Shown: positions 42,874 to 52,523 of the stretch, in pieces | Layout: each line of letters begins with the position of its first letter | Position numbering within the stretch: position 1 is the stretch's first letter | Source of the DNA: Aliirhizobium wenxiniae | Lineage (GTDB): Bacteria > Pseudomonadota > Alphaproteobacteria > Rhizobiales > Rhizobiaceae | NCBI RefSeq assembly: GCF_019511445.1 | Contig: NZ_JAEUAN010000021.1 | Coordinates: forward strand, 51,778-115,777 | Length of the DNA: 64,000 nucleotides | Direction: 5' to 3' | Made by a program: the position numbers and the translations under genes | The notes under the pieces: generated by a model | Told to the model about the DNA's origin: nothing | What the model saw: only the letters and a program-made list of their open reading frames with translations | Databases searched by the model: none

Positions 42874-43812
42874 ATGAACCTCTATGCAGTCTTCAACCGC
42901 GATGGCGGCACATTTCGAACCACCGACATGGACGCTTATTGCGCCCATGCGCTGAGAGCGTTCGAAGGGGCGGGGCATGAAATCGAGTGTCATGTGGTGT
43001 CCGGCGACAAGGTTGTCGAGACGATGGAAAAGGCCGCCGCCATGAACGGTGTCGATGGCCTGATCGCCGGCGGAGGTGACGGCACGATTTCCGCCGCATC
43101 TTCGATCGCCTGGAAGAGCGGCATCGCGCTCGGCATCGTCCCGGCAGGCACGATGAACCTGTTTGCCCGCTCGCTAAAAATCCCGCTGGATATCTGGGAG
43201 GCGATCGACGTGCTGTCCCACTCCCATGTCCGCGATGTCGATATCGCCAGCGCCAATGGTCGCAGCTTCGTCCACCAGTTTTCCGCCGGCCTGCATGCCC
43301 GCATGGTGCGCTACCGCAATTCGATGAGCTATGCCTCTCGTCTGGGAAAAATCCGCGCCAGCACCCGCGCCGCGATCGGTGTCATGCTCAATCCGCCGGA
43401 ATTCGAGGTCGAGTTCAATGCCGAGGGCAAGACCGGCGTGCGCCGCGTGTCCGCCATCTCGGTATCCAACAACGAGTTCGGCAGCGATGCGCTGATGTAT
43501 GCGGATGACGTCACCCGCGGCCATCTGGGCTTCTACATCGCAGACCCGTTGACGCCCGCGGGCGTGGCAAAGCTGACCTTTGATATCCTGAGAGGAAGGT
43601 TGAAGGACAACGAGGCGGTGACGGCGATGACAGTTACCGAGCTGGAACTGCATTTCCCTCGCCACCGCAAGGATGTCCGCTGCGTGATCGACGGTGAGCT
43701 CCTGCCGATGGACCGCGACATCCTGCTCAAGATCCATGCCGGCGAGCTGAAGGTCCTCGTCGACCAGATCCCGCAGAAGGAAATTGCCGAACAGCATGGC
43801 AGCGGAATCTGA
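42874..43812 (+). CDS. diacylglycerol/lipid kinase family protein
   Basis: A 312-residue protein of the DAGK catalytic-domain family. The nucleotide signature is GLIAGGGDGTISAASSIAW, followed by ALGIVPAGTMNLFARSLKIP (substrate loop with GTxNxFAR). The C-terminal beta-sandwich has RRVSAISVSNNEFGSDALM and CVIDGELLPMD. These enzymes phosphorylate diacylglycerol, sphingosine-like or other lipids at the inner face of the membrane; the exact lipid is unknown. It runs convergent with the MscS-type gene, six bases apart. Confidence 0.88.
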   Translation: MNLYAVFNRDGGTFRTTDMDAYCAHALRAFEGAGHEIECHVVSGDKVVETMEKAAAMNGVDGLIAGGGDGTISAASSIAWKSGIALGIVPAGTMNLFARSLKIPLDIWEAIDVLSHSHVRDVDIASANGRSFVHQFSAGLHARMVRYRNSMSYASRLGKIRASTRAAIGVMLNPPEFEVEFNAEGKTGVRRVSAISVSNNEFGSDALMYADDVTRGHLGFYIADPLTPAGVAKLTFDILRGRLKDNEAVTAMTVTELELHFPRHRKDVRCVIDGELLPMDRDILLKIHAGELKVLVDQIPQKEIAEQHGSGI

Positions 43813-43818
43813 TCAGTT

Positions 43819-46170
43819 TCAGGCCGATGCGACAGGCGCAAGCGGCTGAATGAAGGATGCCGCAGCCGCATCGTCATGCATTCCGTCCCCGCGTGATTTC
43901 ACCGTCACGGCATTGGAGGCGAATTCCAGCCCCGCAGCCTTGCAGGCGGAAATCAGCCGCTTGATCGCCTCGCGCTTGATGATGCTCGGATTTCCCGGCA
44001 GCGAGGTGAACTTGAAGCGCACCACGATCGAGGTTTCGGTAATGTCCTGAATGCCCTGCATCTTCAGGGGCACGAGGAAATCCGCGCCGAATTCCGGATC
44101 GTCCAGCATGGCGATACCGACCTTCTTGGCCGTCTTGCGGATCAGTTCGGGATCGCTGTCGCGTTCGAATTTCAGCTGGAATTTGATCGTGCCCCAGTCG
44201 CGGCTGTAGTTGCTGACAGAGCTGATCTGGCCGAAGGGGACCGTATGAACCGGGCCGTTATGGTGGCGCAGCCTCACCGAGCGGATGGCGATCTGCTCCA
44301 CCGTGCCCTGCTGGCTGCCGGTGCTGATATATTCGCCGATGCGGAATGCGTCTTCGGCGATGAAGAAGATGCCCGACACGATATCCTTCACCAGCGCCTG
44401 TGAGCCGAAGGAGAGCGCCAGTCCCAGCACGCCGAAGCCAGCTAGAAGCGGCGCGACATTGACCCCGAGAGCGCTCAATATCACTAGCGCGCCGACGGCA
44501 AGCACCGCCCCGAGCGCCAGGTTGCGCACGACGGGCATTGCCGTCGATAGCCGGCTGGTCTGGCGTTTCTCGTTCTGGTCCTCATGTCCCGGCAGCATGA
44601 TGGCAGGCGAAGGGGCAAGCGCTTCCGAATAGCGCCAGATGAAGGTCGCCACCGCCCAGCTTGCGACGACTGCAAAGCTCAGTCTTTCGAGCCAGAGGAT
44701 CCAGCCCGTCGCATCCGCCGCCTGTCCGCCCATGAAGGGTGACCATATGGCGGTGATCAGATGCAAGCCGCCGATCCACACGGCACCTGCGCAGAGCACC
44801 CTGAGGCTTGCGAGAAGCGAGGAACCGAGACCGGCACCGCGCACCCGCTCGTGGTGCCGTGTAAAATCGTCGACCAGCGCATGTGCGCCGAGTGCCAGGA
44901 TCGGCAGCGCGAGCAGTGCCATCTGCGTCATGCCTGCGGCAAAGATCCAGCGAGCGCTGTTCGGCGTCCCGGCAAACAGAACACAGATCAGCCACAGCGC
45001 CAGCGCCGTCACCACATAGAATTCCGGCAACAGGTTCCCGGTCAGCCTGCGCACGATACCGGGGTTGTCGCTGATGAAGGCATCGCGGATATCGTTGCGC
45101 CCACCGATGAACCAGAAGAGCTTGAGCAGCGTCAGCAGCGTGTTGCCGGTCAGGAACCAGCCGTCGATGATCAGGCTGTCTATTCCGATTGCGCCCGCAA
45201 GCCGCGCCATTTCGGCAATCGCCGCGCTGATCAGACCATAGGTCACCAGGATGCGGAAATGCCATTCCGGCCGGTTGATCGGCACGAGGCTGCGCCCGCC
45301 GTGGTTTTTCTTGAACAGCAGCCGAGCAAGCGAGACGTAGAGCGATGCCACGATGGTGGCCGTCACGATGCTCCTCACCATGCGGGTCGTGGCTTCTCCC
45401 TGCGGTCCGAGCAGATCGAACACAAAACGCGTGGCCACGAGGAAAAATGCCACCGAGGCGAGATCCCCGATCATCCGCCTCAGGCTCTGCCCGATGATCC
45501 CGGTCATCCGCGCGGCCTGCGGCACCTCCCGTCTGAACGCCGCCGCCATCAGGCGCCGCAGAATGAATGTCGCGGCGGCCGCGGCTGCAATCGTCGAGAG
45601 AGCAAGAAGCAGCACCCGGCCATGGCTGCTGCCTTCCTCGGTCAGCTTCTCGTCTGCCATCACCATCGCCGTGGGCAGGCTGCCGACGCCGGAAAGCGCA
45701 GTCGTCGCACCGCGCATGAAGGCTGCGGAAAACTGGCTCCACTTCGCCATGCCCATGTCCGTCGCCATCATTTCAGGCGTCGGTGTCATCGGAGCAGGCG
45801 AGGGAGCGGTTGCTGCAGGTGCCGCAGGGGGCTGAGATGCGCGTGCCTGGGATACGGCAGGCGTGGATACTATTGGTGTGGATGTGACCGGTGTTGGTGT
45901 AGCAGGCGCGGGGCCGGCATTACCCGTTACCGCTGCCGGCACGGCCGCCACCGTCCCGGATGAAATCGTCGTCGCCTGTCCGACCTCGATCGCCACGGGC
46001 CTACCGCTTCGCGCCGCGAAATCGAGGACCTGCTCGACATCGGCCTCGCTCTGGCCGGGATGGACAATGATCGTGAGCGGCGTGTCATCCGCCATGGCAG
46101 AACCGCCAAGGGCGATCGTCACGATGATGGCGGTGAATGTGGTGCGGAGGAATGCGAATATCTTGTCCAT
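43819..46170 (-). CDS. MscS-type mechanosensitive channel, large form
   Basis: A 783-residue protein starting at 46170; an upstream extension to 46437 is not supported. It begins with a signal peptide (FLRTTFTAIIVTIALGGSAMA), a small domain (TIIVHPGQSEADVEQVLDF), and a Pro/Thr/Ala-rich linker (~residues 75-140). About ten membrane segments follow, the last being the pore helix VAPLLAGFGVLGLALSFGSQ with ALVKDIVSGIFFIAED. The C-terminal beta and alpha/beta vestibule is typical of MscS. Such long forms (MscK-like in spirit) guard against osmotic downshock. The periplasmic linker length is unusual but seen in other rhizobial members. Confidence 0.88.
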   Translation of the reverse strand: MDKIFAFLRTTFTAIIVTIALGGSAMADDTPLTIIVHPGQSEADVEQVLDFAARSGRPVAIEVGQATTISSGTVAAVPAAVTGNAGPAPATPTPVTSTPIVSTPAVSQARASQPPAAPAATAPSPAPMTPTPEMMATDMGMAKWSQFSAAFMRGATTALSGVGSLPTAMVMADEKLTEEGSSHGRVLLLALSTIAAAAAATFILRRLMAAAFRREVPQAARMTGIIGQSLRRMIGDLASVAFFLVATRFVFDLLGPQGEATTRMVRSIVTATIVASLYVSLARLLFKKNHGGRSLVPINRPEWHFRILVTYGLISAAIAEMARLAGAIGIDSLIIDGWFLTGNTLLTLLKLFWFIGGRNDIRDAFISDNPGIVRRLTGNLLPEFYVVTALALWLICVLFAGTPNSARWIFAAGMTQMALLALPILALGAHALVDDFTRHHERVRGAGLGSSLLASLRVLCAGAVWIGGLHLITAIWSPFMGGQAADATGWILWLERLSFAVVASWAVATFIWRYSEALAPSPAIMLPGHEDQNEKRQTSRLSTAMPVVRNLALGAVLAVGALVILSALGVNVAPLLAGFGVLGLALSFGSQALVKDIVSGIFFIAEDAFRIGEYISTGSQQGTVEQIAIRSVRLRHHNGPVHTVPFGQISSVSNYSRDWGTIKFQLKFERDSDPELIRKTAKKVGIAMLDDPEFGADFLVPLKMQGIQDITETSIVVRFKFTSLPGNPSIIKREAIKRLISACKAAGLEFASNAVTVKSRGDGMHDDAAAASFIQPLAPVASA

Positions 46171-46324
46171 GGCCAACGTCCTCAACGACGCTGTCGCCTT
46201 CCGTACAGACCGGTGCGACAATCCGTACCTGCGATTTATATCAGCAAGATGCGGTGGCGCGAATGGGGTTGTTACAGTTCGGCCGTGGTCAGATGCTTGA
46301 GACCGAAATGGCCGCCGGCCGCGA

Positions 46325-46885
46325 TCAACCGGCGAGCCAGTATTTGGCGAGCGCCGGTATCTCGCGCGCGATCGAATAAAGGTCCCGGCCTTCGAAATAG
46401 CGCGCATGTGCCGTGCCGACTTGCGCGATACCGGCATCCCGGAACGCCATGCGACTGCGGGTGAGATGGAAATACTGAGATATTGCGATAGCCGAGCTCA
46501 GACTGCGTTCCTTCATCAGGCCGGCAGCGTTGATTGCCGTATCACGGGTCGTGTTGCCGAATTCATCGGTGATGATCCGGTCTTCAGCAATGTTCTGTGC
46601 CACGAGATAGTCCCGCATCACCTTGCCTTCGCTGAACCCTTCCTTGCCGGTGCCGCCGCTGACGAGGATGAAATCAATGATCCCTTGTCCGTGAAGCTCG
46701 ACGGCTCGATCGAGCCGGGCCTGAAGCCGAGGTGATGGCGTCCCGTCCGGCATGACCATCGAACCGAGCACGACGCCGACATCCGCCTTCTCCACCCGAT
46801 CATTCAACCCGTCGATCACGATGGCAGAAGCTGAGGCGGCCAGAAGCAGAAAGGGCGCGAATATAAGGGCAATCAATCGTTTCAT
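46325..46885 (-). CDS. YdcF-family (DUF218) protein
   Basis: A 186-residue protein starting at 46885, with a signal/anchor segment (RLIALIFAPFLLLAASASAIV). The DUF218 domain has DVGVVLGSMV, DFILVSGGTGKEGF, EDRIITDEFGNTTRDTAINA and ISQYFHLTRSRMAF. DUF218 proteins bind nucleotides or act in envelope metabolism (SanA, YdcF, ElyC); the exact role is not known. A frame extending to 47161 runs into the glutamine synthetase gene and is not real. It is downstream of the glutamine synthetase gene on the same strand, 109 bases away. Confidence 0.82.
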   Translation of the reverse strand: MKRLIALIFAPFLLLAASASAIVIDGLNDRVEKADVGVVLGSMVMPDGTPSPRLQARLDRAVELHGQGIIDFILVSGGTGKEGFSEGKVMRDYLVAQNIAEDRIITDEFGNTTRDTAINAAGLMKERSLSSAIAISQYFHLTRSRMAFRDAGIAQVGTAHARYFEGRDLYSIAREIPALAKYWLAG

Positions 46886-46994
46886 TATCATCTCATCAAA
46901 AGGCGTCTGGATCAAAATCCGCGCTACCGGCCATTCGGCCCGACTTTCGCAGCAACCTTGGAAACCAGCGATGTGGCATAAGAATGAAACGTGC

Positions 46995-48326
46995 TCAGAT
47001 CCTCGGCAGATAGGTCTGGTAATCGAAGTCGCTGACCGTGCGCAGATAGGTAATCGCCTCCTTGCGCTTCGTATCGCCATAGAGTTTCCGGTAACGCTCC
47101 CCGAACACATCGCAAATGAAGGGCGAAGCGGAGAAATCGTCGACGGCAGTGAGAAAATCATGCGTCAGCCGCTTCGTGCCCTCGGGCGGCTCCTTGCCCG
47201 GCTCTGTTGCCGGACCGGGATCGAGCACCTCGTCCAAACCCATCAGCATGCCGCCCAAGATGGCGGTGAGCAGCAGATAGGGGTTGGCATCGGCACCTGC
47301 GACCCGGTGCTCCACGCGTGCCGCCGGCCCATTGGCGTCGGGAATGCGCACCGCCGTGCCGCGATGCCCAAAGCCCCAGTCGATATCGACCGGCGCAAAC
47401 GATCCCGGCTGGAAACGGCGATAGGAATTGGCGAAGGGCGCAAAGATCAGCTGCGCATCGCGCATGGTTTTCAGCATGCCCGCCGTCACCGATTTCAGCT
47501 TTACCGGATCGCCGCCCTTGGCATCCAGAATATTGTTGCCGTCGCGGTCGATGATGCTGGCATGCACATGCAGGCCGGAGCCTGCCTGATCGCCATAGGG
47601 CTTGGCCATGCAGGTCGATTTCATCCCGAACCTACGCGCCGCCTGTTCGGCGATGCGCTTGAGATAGATGCAGTCATCGGCGGCAGCCAGCGCATCGGCC
47701 CGGTGCAAAAGATTGATCTCGAACTGGCCGGGGCCGAATTCGGCCGTGGTCGCGTCGGCCGGAATGTCCTGCAGCTTGGCCCAATGGCGCACCGTCTGCA
47801 AATATTCGTCCAGCGCATCGACGGCACCCATGTCGTAGAGCTGAAAGCCATTCGGCTGGTCGCGATACATCAGCTTTTCAGGCGGGTGAGGGCGGCCGGT
47901 CTCGCGCCAGTCGTCCTGCATCACGTAAAATTCCAGTTCGGTCGCAACAACAGGCGTCAGCCCGCGCTCTTCGAAGCGCTTGAGGAGACTGGCGAGAATG
48001 GCGCGCGGATCCATGAAGCTCGGAGAGCCATCCATCTCGTGCATCGTCGCCAGAACCTGTGTCGAACCAGCAGGCCCCCAGGGCATCGGCGCTGCCGAGC
48101 GCGGGTCCGGAATGCACTGCCCGTCAGGGTCGCCGATCGTCAGCGACAGGCCGGTAATATCGTCATTGTCGTCGCCCCATATGTCGAGCGACTGGGTGGA
48201 GGAGGGCAGCCGGACGAGCCCGTCCCACACCTTCTTTTCCTTTGATTTTGGAATGCGTTTGCCGCGCAGATCCCCGTTCATGCCGACGAGCAGGATTTCG
48301 GTATGGGGCTCAATGCGATCGGTCAT
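46995..48326 (-). CDS. glutamine synthetase-family protein, gamma-glutamylputrescine synthetase-like
   Basis: A 443-residue enzyme of the type I glutamine synthetase fold. Active-site blocks: VATELEFYVMQDD (metal Glu), GPGQFEINLLHRADALAAAD, CMAKPYGDQAGSGLHVHASI, and RIPDANGPAARVEHRVAGADANPYL. The residue pattern around PDPRSAAPMPWGPAGSTQVL and the lack of an adenylylation-site Tyr are typical of PuuA/SpuI enzymes that join glutamate to putrescine. It lies divergent (79 bases) from an aminotransferase of the putrescine type, which fits a polyamine catabolism unit. Precise substrate is inferred, not proved. Confidence 0.82.
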   Translation of the reverse strand: MTDRIEPHTEILLVGMNGDLRGKRIPKSKEKKVWDGLVRLPSSTQSLDIWGDDNDDITGLSLTIGDPDGQCIPDPRSAAPMPWGPAGSTQVLATMHEMDGSPSFMDPRAILASLLKRFEERGLTPVVATELEFYVMQDDWRETGRPHPPEKLMYRDQPNGFQLYDMGAVDALDEYLQTVRHWAKLQDIPADATTAEFGPGQFEINLLHRADALAAADDCIYLKRIAEQAARRFGMKSTCMAKPYGDQAGSGLHVHASIIDRDGNNILDAKGGDPVKLKSVTAGMLKTMRDAQLIFAPFANSYRRFQPGSFAPVDIDWGFGHRGTAVRIPDANGPAARVEHRVAGADANPYLLLTAILGGMLMGLDEVLDPGPATEPGKEPPEGTKRLTHDFLTAVDDFSASPFICDVFGERYRKLYGDTKRKEAITYLRTVSDFDYQTYLPRI

Positions 48327-48405
48327 GAAGCATCATCTCTAAGGTTGCGGAACCTCGTTCGTAGCCGATAAGAATTGACCGCACAATCTTCAGGAGAGCG
48401 ACGCG
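48327..48405. promoter_or_regulatory. divergent promoter region of the polyamine pair, with AGGTT-GCGG-AACCT dyad
   Basis: The 79 bases between divergent starts hold AGGTT (48342-48346), GCGG and AACCT (48351-48355), an imperfect-centre dyad that could be the operator for both genes. An AGGAGAGCG ribosome site precedes the aminotransferase ATG. Confidence 0.4.
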
Positions 48406-49788
48406 ATGAACGACAAGCCGGCCATTTCCAACCTGCCCGTTTCCAATCTTCAAGCAATCGACGCCGCTCACCATCTCCATCCCTTTTCCGACATGAAGGA
48501 ACTGAACGCCAAAGGCACGCGCATCATCGAACGCGCCGAGGGCGTCCACATCTATGATTCCACGGGGAAGAAATATCTGGATGCCTTTGCCGGGCTGTGG
48601 TGCGTCAATGTTGGTTACGGCCGCAAGTCGATCGCCGAAGCCGCCTACAGGCAGATGCAGGAACTGCCCTATTACAACACCTTTTTCGGCACCACGACGC
48701 CGCCGGCAACACTTCTTGCCCAGAAGATCGCCTCGAAGACCGGCGGCAAGATGAACCACGTCTTCTTCACCAACTCCGGCTCGGAAGCGACCGACACCTG
48801 GTTCCGCATCGCCCGTGTCTACTGGAAGGCGCTGGGCAAGCCGGAAAAGACGCAGGTCATCGCCCGCAAGAACGCCTATCACGGCTCGACCGTCGCCGGC
48901 GCCTCGCTCGGCGGCATGAAGCATATGCATGAACAGGGCAATCTGCCGATTGAGGGCGTCCACCATATCGGCCAGCCCTATTGGTATGCCGAAGGCGGTG
49001 ATCTGACGCCTGCCGAATTCGGCCTGAAGATGGCGCGCGAACTCGACGCCAAGATCGATGAACTGGGTGAAGACCGCGTTGCCGCTTTCGTTGCAGAACC
49101 GATCCAGGGGGCAGGCGGCGTCATCATCCCGCCGGACACCTACTGGCCTGAAATCACCCGCATTGCCAAGGCCCGCAACATCCTGCTGATCTCCGACGAA
49201 GTCATCTGCGGTTTCGGTCGTCTCGGCTCATGGTTCGGTTACCAGCATTTTGGCGTAGAGCCGGATCTCGCGCCGATCGCGAAAGGCCTGTCCTCCGGTT
49301 ACCTGCCGATCGGCGGCGTTCTGGTCTCGGATCGCGTCGCCGAGGTTATGGTCAACGAATTCGGTGATTTCGCCCACGGCTACACCTATTCCGGCCATCC
49401 GGTGGCCGCTGCCGCAGCGCTGGAAAACCTGCGCATCATCGAGGAGGAAGGGCTGGTCGAGCGGGTGAGAGACGATATCGGCCCTTATTTCGCCGCGGCC
49501 TGGAAAAGCCTCGAGGATCATGCCGTCGTCGGCCAGGCCGAAAGCGTTGGCCTGATCGGTGGTCTGCAACTGAGCCCCGACAAATCCACCCGCCGTCGTT
49601 ACGCAAAGCCCGACGATATCGGCACGCTGGTGCGCAATCACTGCGTCGAAAACGGTCTCATCATGCGCGCCACCGCAGACCGCATGCTGGCGTCTCCCGC
49701 ACTCACGATAACACGCACGGAAATCGACGAAGTGATCGAGAAGCTCGGCAAAGCACTCGATCACTTAGCCGAGACGGTGAAGGAATAA
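48406..49788 (+). CDS. class III aminotransferase, putrescine-pyruvate type (SpuC-like)
   Basis: A 460-residue PLP enzyme of the omega-aminotransferase group. Visible blocks: AGLWCVNVGYGRKSIAEAA, NHVFFTNSGSEATDTWFRIA, AFVAEPIQGAGGVIIPP, LLISDEVICGFGRLGSWFG, and the PLP lysine in PIAKGLSSGYLPIGG. The N-terminal HPFSDMKELN is characteristic of putrescine/beta-alanine-pyruvate transaminases. It moves the amino group of putrescine (or a related polyamine) to pyruvate. It is divergent from the gamma-glutamylputrescine synthetase-like gene, which supports polyamine use as a nitrogen source, though the exact donor is inferred. Confidence 0.87.
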   Translation: MNDKPAISNLPVSNLQAIDAAHHLHPFSDMKELNAKGTRIIERAEGVHIYDSTGKKYLDAFAGLWCVNVGYGRKSIAEAAYRQMQELPYYNTFFGTTTPPATLLAQKIASKTGGKMNHVFFTNSGSEATDTWFRIARVYWKALGKPEKTQVIARKNAYHGSTVAGASLGGMKHMHEQGNLPIEGVHHIGQPYWYAEGGDLTPAEFGLKMARELDAKIDELGEDRVAAFVAEPIQGAGGVIIPPDTYWPEITRIAKARNILLISDEVICGFGRLGSWFGYQHFGVEPDLAPIAKGLSSGYLPIGGVLVSDRVAEVMVNEFGDFAHGYTYSGHPVAAAAALENLRIIEEEGLVERVRDDIGPYFAAAWKSLEDHAVVGQAESVGLIGGLQLSPDKSTRRRYAKPDDIGTLVRNHCVENGLIMRATADRMLASPALTITRTEIDEVIEKLGKALDHLAETVKE

Positions 49789-49791
49789 GCC

Positions 49792-51333
49792 TTAGCGGGG
49801 CATATCCATCACCGCATAACCGAAGCGATACTGGTCCGTCGGACGGCCCCATTGATAGGGGTAGCCGACGATTGCCATGTCCTGCGGCGTGGTGGTGATG
49901 CCCTGTTCGAGCAGATAGCCGGAGAACTGTTTGTCGAAAGCAACCGGCATGCTGCCATCCTTGGTGCGCCAGACGAAGACGACCCGGTCGAACGCTGTGA
50001 GCGGCCGGTTCGTCAGTCCCGGTGGCGGCGGTTCTACGGCGACCGGCTGTTCGGGCAGGCTGAAATGCAGATTGCCTGCAAGCTGCCGGTCAGACGCCAC
50101 GACCACCGTATTGGCGCCCGCGGCCTTTTCCGCAACGGTCTTGGAAAGTGCCGCGAAGGGAATGTTGACGTAACCGTAATTGCCGTTGATGCGGCCCATA
50201 TTGGCGCGAACCGCAAGCGCGGTCGGGATCAGCACCATAATGACGATTGCCACACCCCAGAGCCGCTTGAAACCGACTTCGACCGGGATTTTGGCAGCAT
50301 CCACCTTGAGTGCGAGATAGAGCGGAGAGGCAAGCAGAAGCGGCGTCAGCCAGCGGTCACGCACATTCTCGAAGCCGGCAAACAGGATCATCAGCACGAT
50401 CAGCGCGAGAGAAAGCACGAGGATGCGGCCGACCAAACGCGTCCAGCGGCTCTTGGCGCGAACGATCGCCTTGAAGTGCTCGCGATAGACAGCCGCAAAG
50501 ATGATCAGGGTAAGAGCTGTGAAGCTGAAGAAGCCGATGGTCAGTGAACCCACGCCGCTGGCGATCCCGCCGATCAGCCCCGCATCGTCACCGCCGAGCT
50601 TTTTCAGCGTGCTCTGGCTTGCATCGCCGAAATTATCGACAAGCCACAATGCATGCGGCGTCACGATCGCCAGGGCAAGAATTGCAGCGGGCAGAAGCTT
50701 CCACGAAAGCATGGTCTGACGCATCTCGCGATCCATCAACACGGCAAGCCCGGCTGCAATCGGCAGGACGGCAAAATTGTATTTCGTGATGCCGCCGATG
50801 CCGGTGGCAATGCCGAACAGAAGGAAAGCTTGGAGCGACGGCCTGGAAATCACTCGGAGCAGGGTAAAAAGAAACAGCGACGCGCCGAAAATGGCAGCCA
50901 CAGTGTGCGACAGGTCGCGCTGCGCCTCAAAGGAAACCTGCGGAATGGTCAGAAGCCCGAGCGCGGCAACGACTGCCAACCGCTTGTCTTCCAGCACCTG
51001 CCGTGCGGCGAGATAGTAGAAGATATAGGACAGGAAAAGCATCAGCGCCTTCAGTCCCGAAAGCGTGATGATCGAGATGCCGAAGATCTGGATCGCGCCA
51101 TGCTGCAGCCAGTTATAAAAAGGCGGCTGCGCGCCGTAACCGGGCAGAAGCCATTGGGACACATAGACCTGCTCGGACTCGTCGAGTTCCAACCCGTGCG
51201 GAAGTACGAATCGCACAATGACCTGAATGACGAAATAGGCGGCAAGCACCAGAGCCAGGGTTTGCCCACTGCCGAGCTGGTCGGAAAAGGCTGGTGCGGC
51301 ATGCGCCTGTGTTGGCGAGGAAAGCTTCGGCAC
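49792..51333 (-). CDS. GT39/ArnT-like polyisoprenyl-phosphate glycosyltransferase
   Basis: A 513-residue membrane enzyme. The GTG at 51333 has TGGAGATAATT before it; an ATG at 51405 in a TAATG overlap with the GT2 gene would add 24 residues but has a poor ribosome site. About 11 membrane segments are predicted. The first periplasmic loop has LELDESEQVYVSQWLLPGYG, with the Asp-Glu of the GT-C fold. These enzymes move a sugar from a polyisoprenyl carrier to lipid A, teichoic-like or protein acceptors in the periplasm. The GT2 gene upstream would make the carrier-linked sugar, and the LPG-synthase-type membrane protein is divergent from it. Confidence 0.8.
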   Translation of the reverse strand: MPKLSSPTQAHAAPAFSDQLGSGQTLALVLAAYFVIQVIVRFVLPHGLELDESEQVYVSQWLLPGYGAQPPFYNWLQHGAIQIFGISIITLSGLKALMLFLSYIFYYLAARQVLEDKRLAVVAALGLLTIPQVSFEAQRDLSHTVAAIFGASLFLFTLLRVISRPSLQAFLLFGIATGIGGITKYNFAVLPIAAGLAVLMDREMRQTMLSWKLLPAAILALAIVTPHALWLVDNFGDASQSTLKKLGGDDAGLIGGIASGVGSLTIGFFSFTALTLIIFAAVYREHFKAIVRAKSRWTRLVGRILVLSLALIVLMILFAGFENVRDRWLTPLLLASPLYLALKVDAAKIPVEVGFKRLWGVAIVIMVLIPTALAVRANMGRINGNYGYVNIPFAALSKTVAEKAAGANTVVVASDRQLAGNLHFSLPEQPVAVEPPPPGLTNRPLTAFDRVVFVWRTKDGSMPVAFDKQFSGYLLEQGITTTPQDMAIVGYPYQWGRPTDQYRFGYAVMDMPR

Positions 51334-51404
51334 AATTATCTCCAGCAAAAATGCGTCCGCGAACCGTGAGCCGGTTCCGCGGATCTGCTGCCTCTGTCGA
51401 GGCA

Positions 51405-52424
51405 TTACCCTTCGGTCGTATCAGCCTGATAGACTTCGCGGACGATGTAGCTGAGGGCTGTATCCTCGCGGTAATAGGTGCGGGCAATCATCTCCGCCAG
51501 AATACCCGTGGTGATCATCTGCACCGACGACAGGAACAGCATGACGCCGATCAGGAACAGCGGTCGTGTGCCGATGTCATTGCCCATGATGAACTTGTCG
51601 ATGAACAGATAGAACAGGATCAGTGCCGAGATCGCCCCAAGGCCCAGGCCCAGCGAGCCGAAAAAATGCCCCGGCCGCGCTTTGAATCGCATGAAGAACA
51701 TCACCGACAGAAGATCGAGGATGACCCGGAATGTGCGGGAAATGCCATATTTGGAAACACCGTGCTGGCGGGCATGATGCGTCACCGGCATTTCGCCGAT
51801 CCGCGAGCTCGGCACGACGCCTGCGACCCAGGCCGGGATGAAGCGGTGCATCTCGCCCATCAGCTTGACCTGTTTGATCACGGCCGAGCGATAGATCTTC
51901 AACGAACAGCCGTAGTCATGCAGGCGCACGCCGGTAATGCGGCCGATCAGCCGGTTGGCGATGAAGGACGGAACCTTGCGCAACAGCAGCCCGTCCTGAC
52001 GGTTCTTGCGCCAGCCGACGAGCAGGTCGAGTTCGCGGCGCTCAAGCTCCGCGACCATATGGGGAATGTCTTTCGGATCGTTCTGCAGATCGCCGTCGAG
52101 CGTTGCGATCAGCCGTCCTTCGGCCTGGTTGATGCCGGCCTGCATCGCGGCCGTCTGGCCGAAATTGCGCTGCAACGCGACAATCTTGAGGTCGAGGCCG
52201 GGACGATTGAGTGCCGTCCGCGCATTGGTGATCGTTGCATCCGTGCTGCCGTCATCGACGAGGATCAGTTCCCAGCTGGCGCTATACTCCACCATCGCGG
52301 CGACGATGCGATCGATCAACGGACCGACGCTTTCCTCTTCATTGAAAAGCGGCACGACCAGCGACAGTTCGATCGGATTGGGCGTCTCGATGAGGCGGGT
52401 CACCGACTCTGTTGTTGTACGCAC
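51405..52424 (-). CDS. GT2 glycosyltransferase, polyisoprenyl-phosphate sugar synthase type
   Basis: A 339-residue enzyme starting with GTG at 52424. The N-terminal GT-A domain has SLVVPLFNEEESVGPLID, LILVDDGSTDATITNA and TLDGDLQNDPKDIP (DxD-like metal site). The C-terminal third has two membrane segments (GLGLGAISALILFYLFI and LFLIGVMLFLSSVQMITTGI). This is the layout of ArnC/dolichol-phosphate-mannose-synthase-type enzymes that place a sugar on undecaprenyl phosphate. It is followed directly by the GT39 gene, which would use this product. The sugar is not known. Confidence 0.87.
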   Translation of the reverse strand: MRTTTESVTRLIETPNPIELSLVVPLFNEEESVGPLIDRIVAAMVEYSASWELILVDDGSTDATITNARTALNRPGLDLKIVALQRNFGQTAAMQAGINQAEGRLIATLDGDLQNDPKDIPHMVAELERRELDLLVGWRKNRQDGLLLRKVPSFIANRLIGRITGVRLHDYGCSLKIYRSAVIKQVKLMGEMHRFIPAWVAGVVPSSRIGEMPVTHHARQHGVSKYGISRTFRVILDLLSVMFFMRFKARPGHFFGSLGLGLGAISALILFYLFIDKFIMGNDIGTRPLFLIGVMLFLSSVQMITTGILAEMIARTYYREDTALSYIVREVYQADTTEG

Positions 52425-52523
52425 CGTATGTTTCTCCTAGAAGTGCGAGCCTGAACGGGCGGCGTCATATGGCGCGGCATCGTCGTATAGACCCGAATTT
52501 ATCGCATTGGGGCCACCTGATAT

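Noticed and set aside
46886..47161. N-terminal extension of the YdcF gene
   Set aside because: It overlaps the end of the glutamine synthetase gene in another frame and precedes a clear signal segment.
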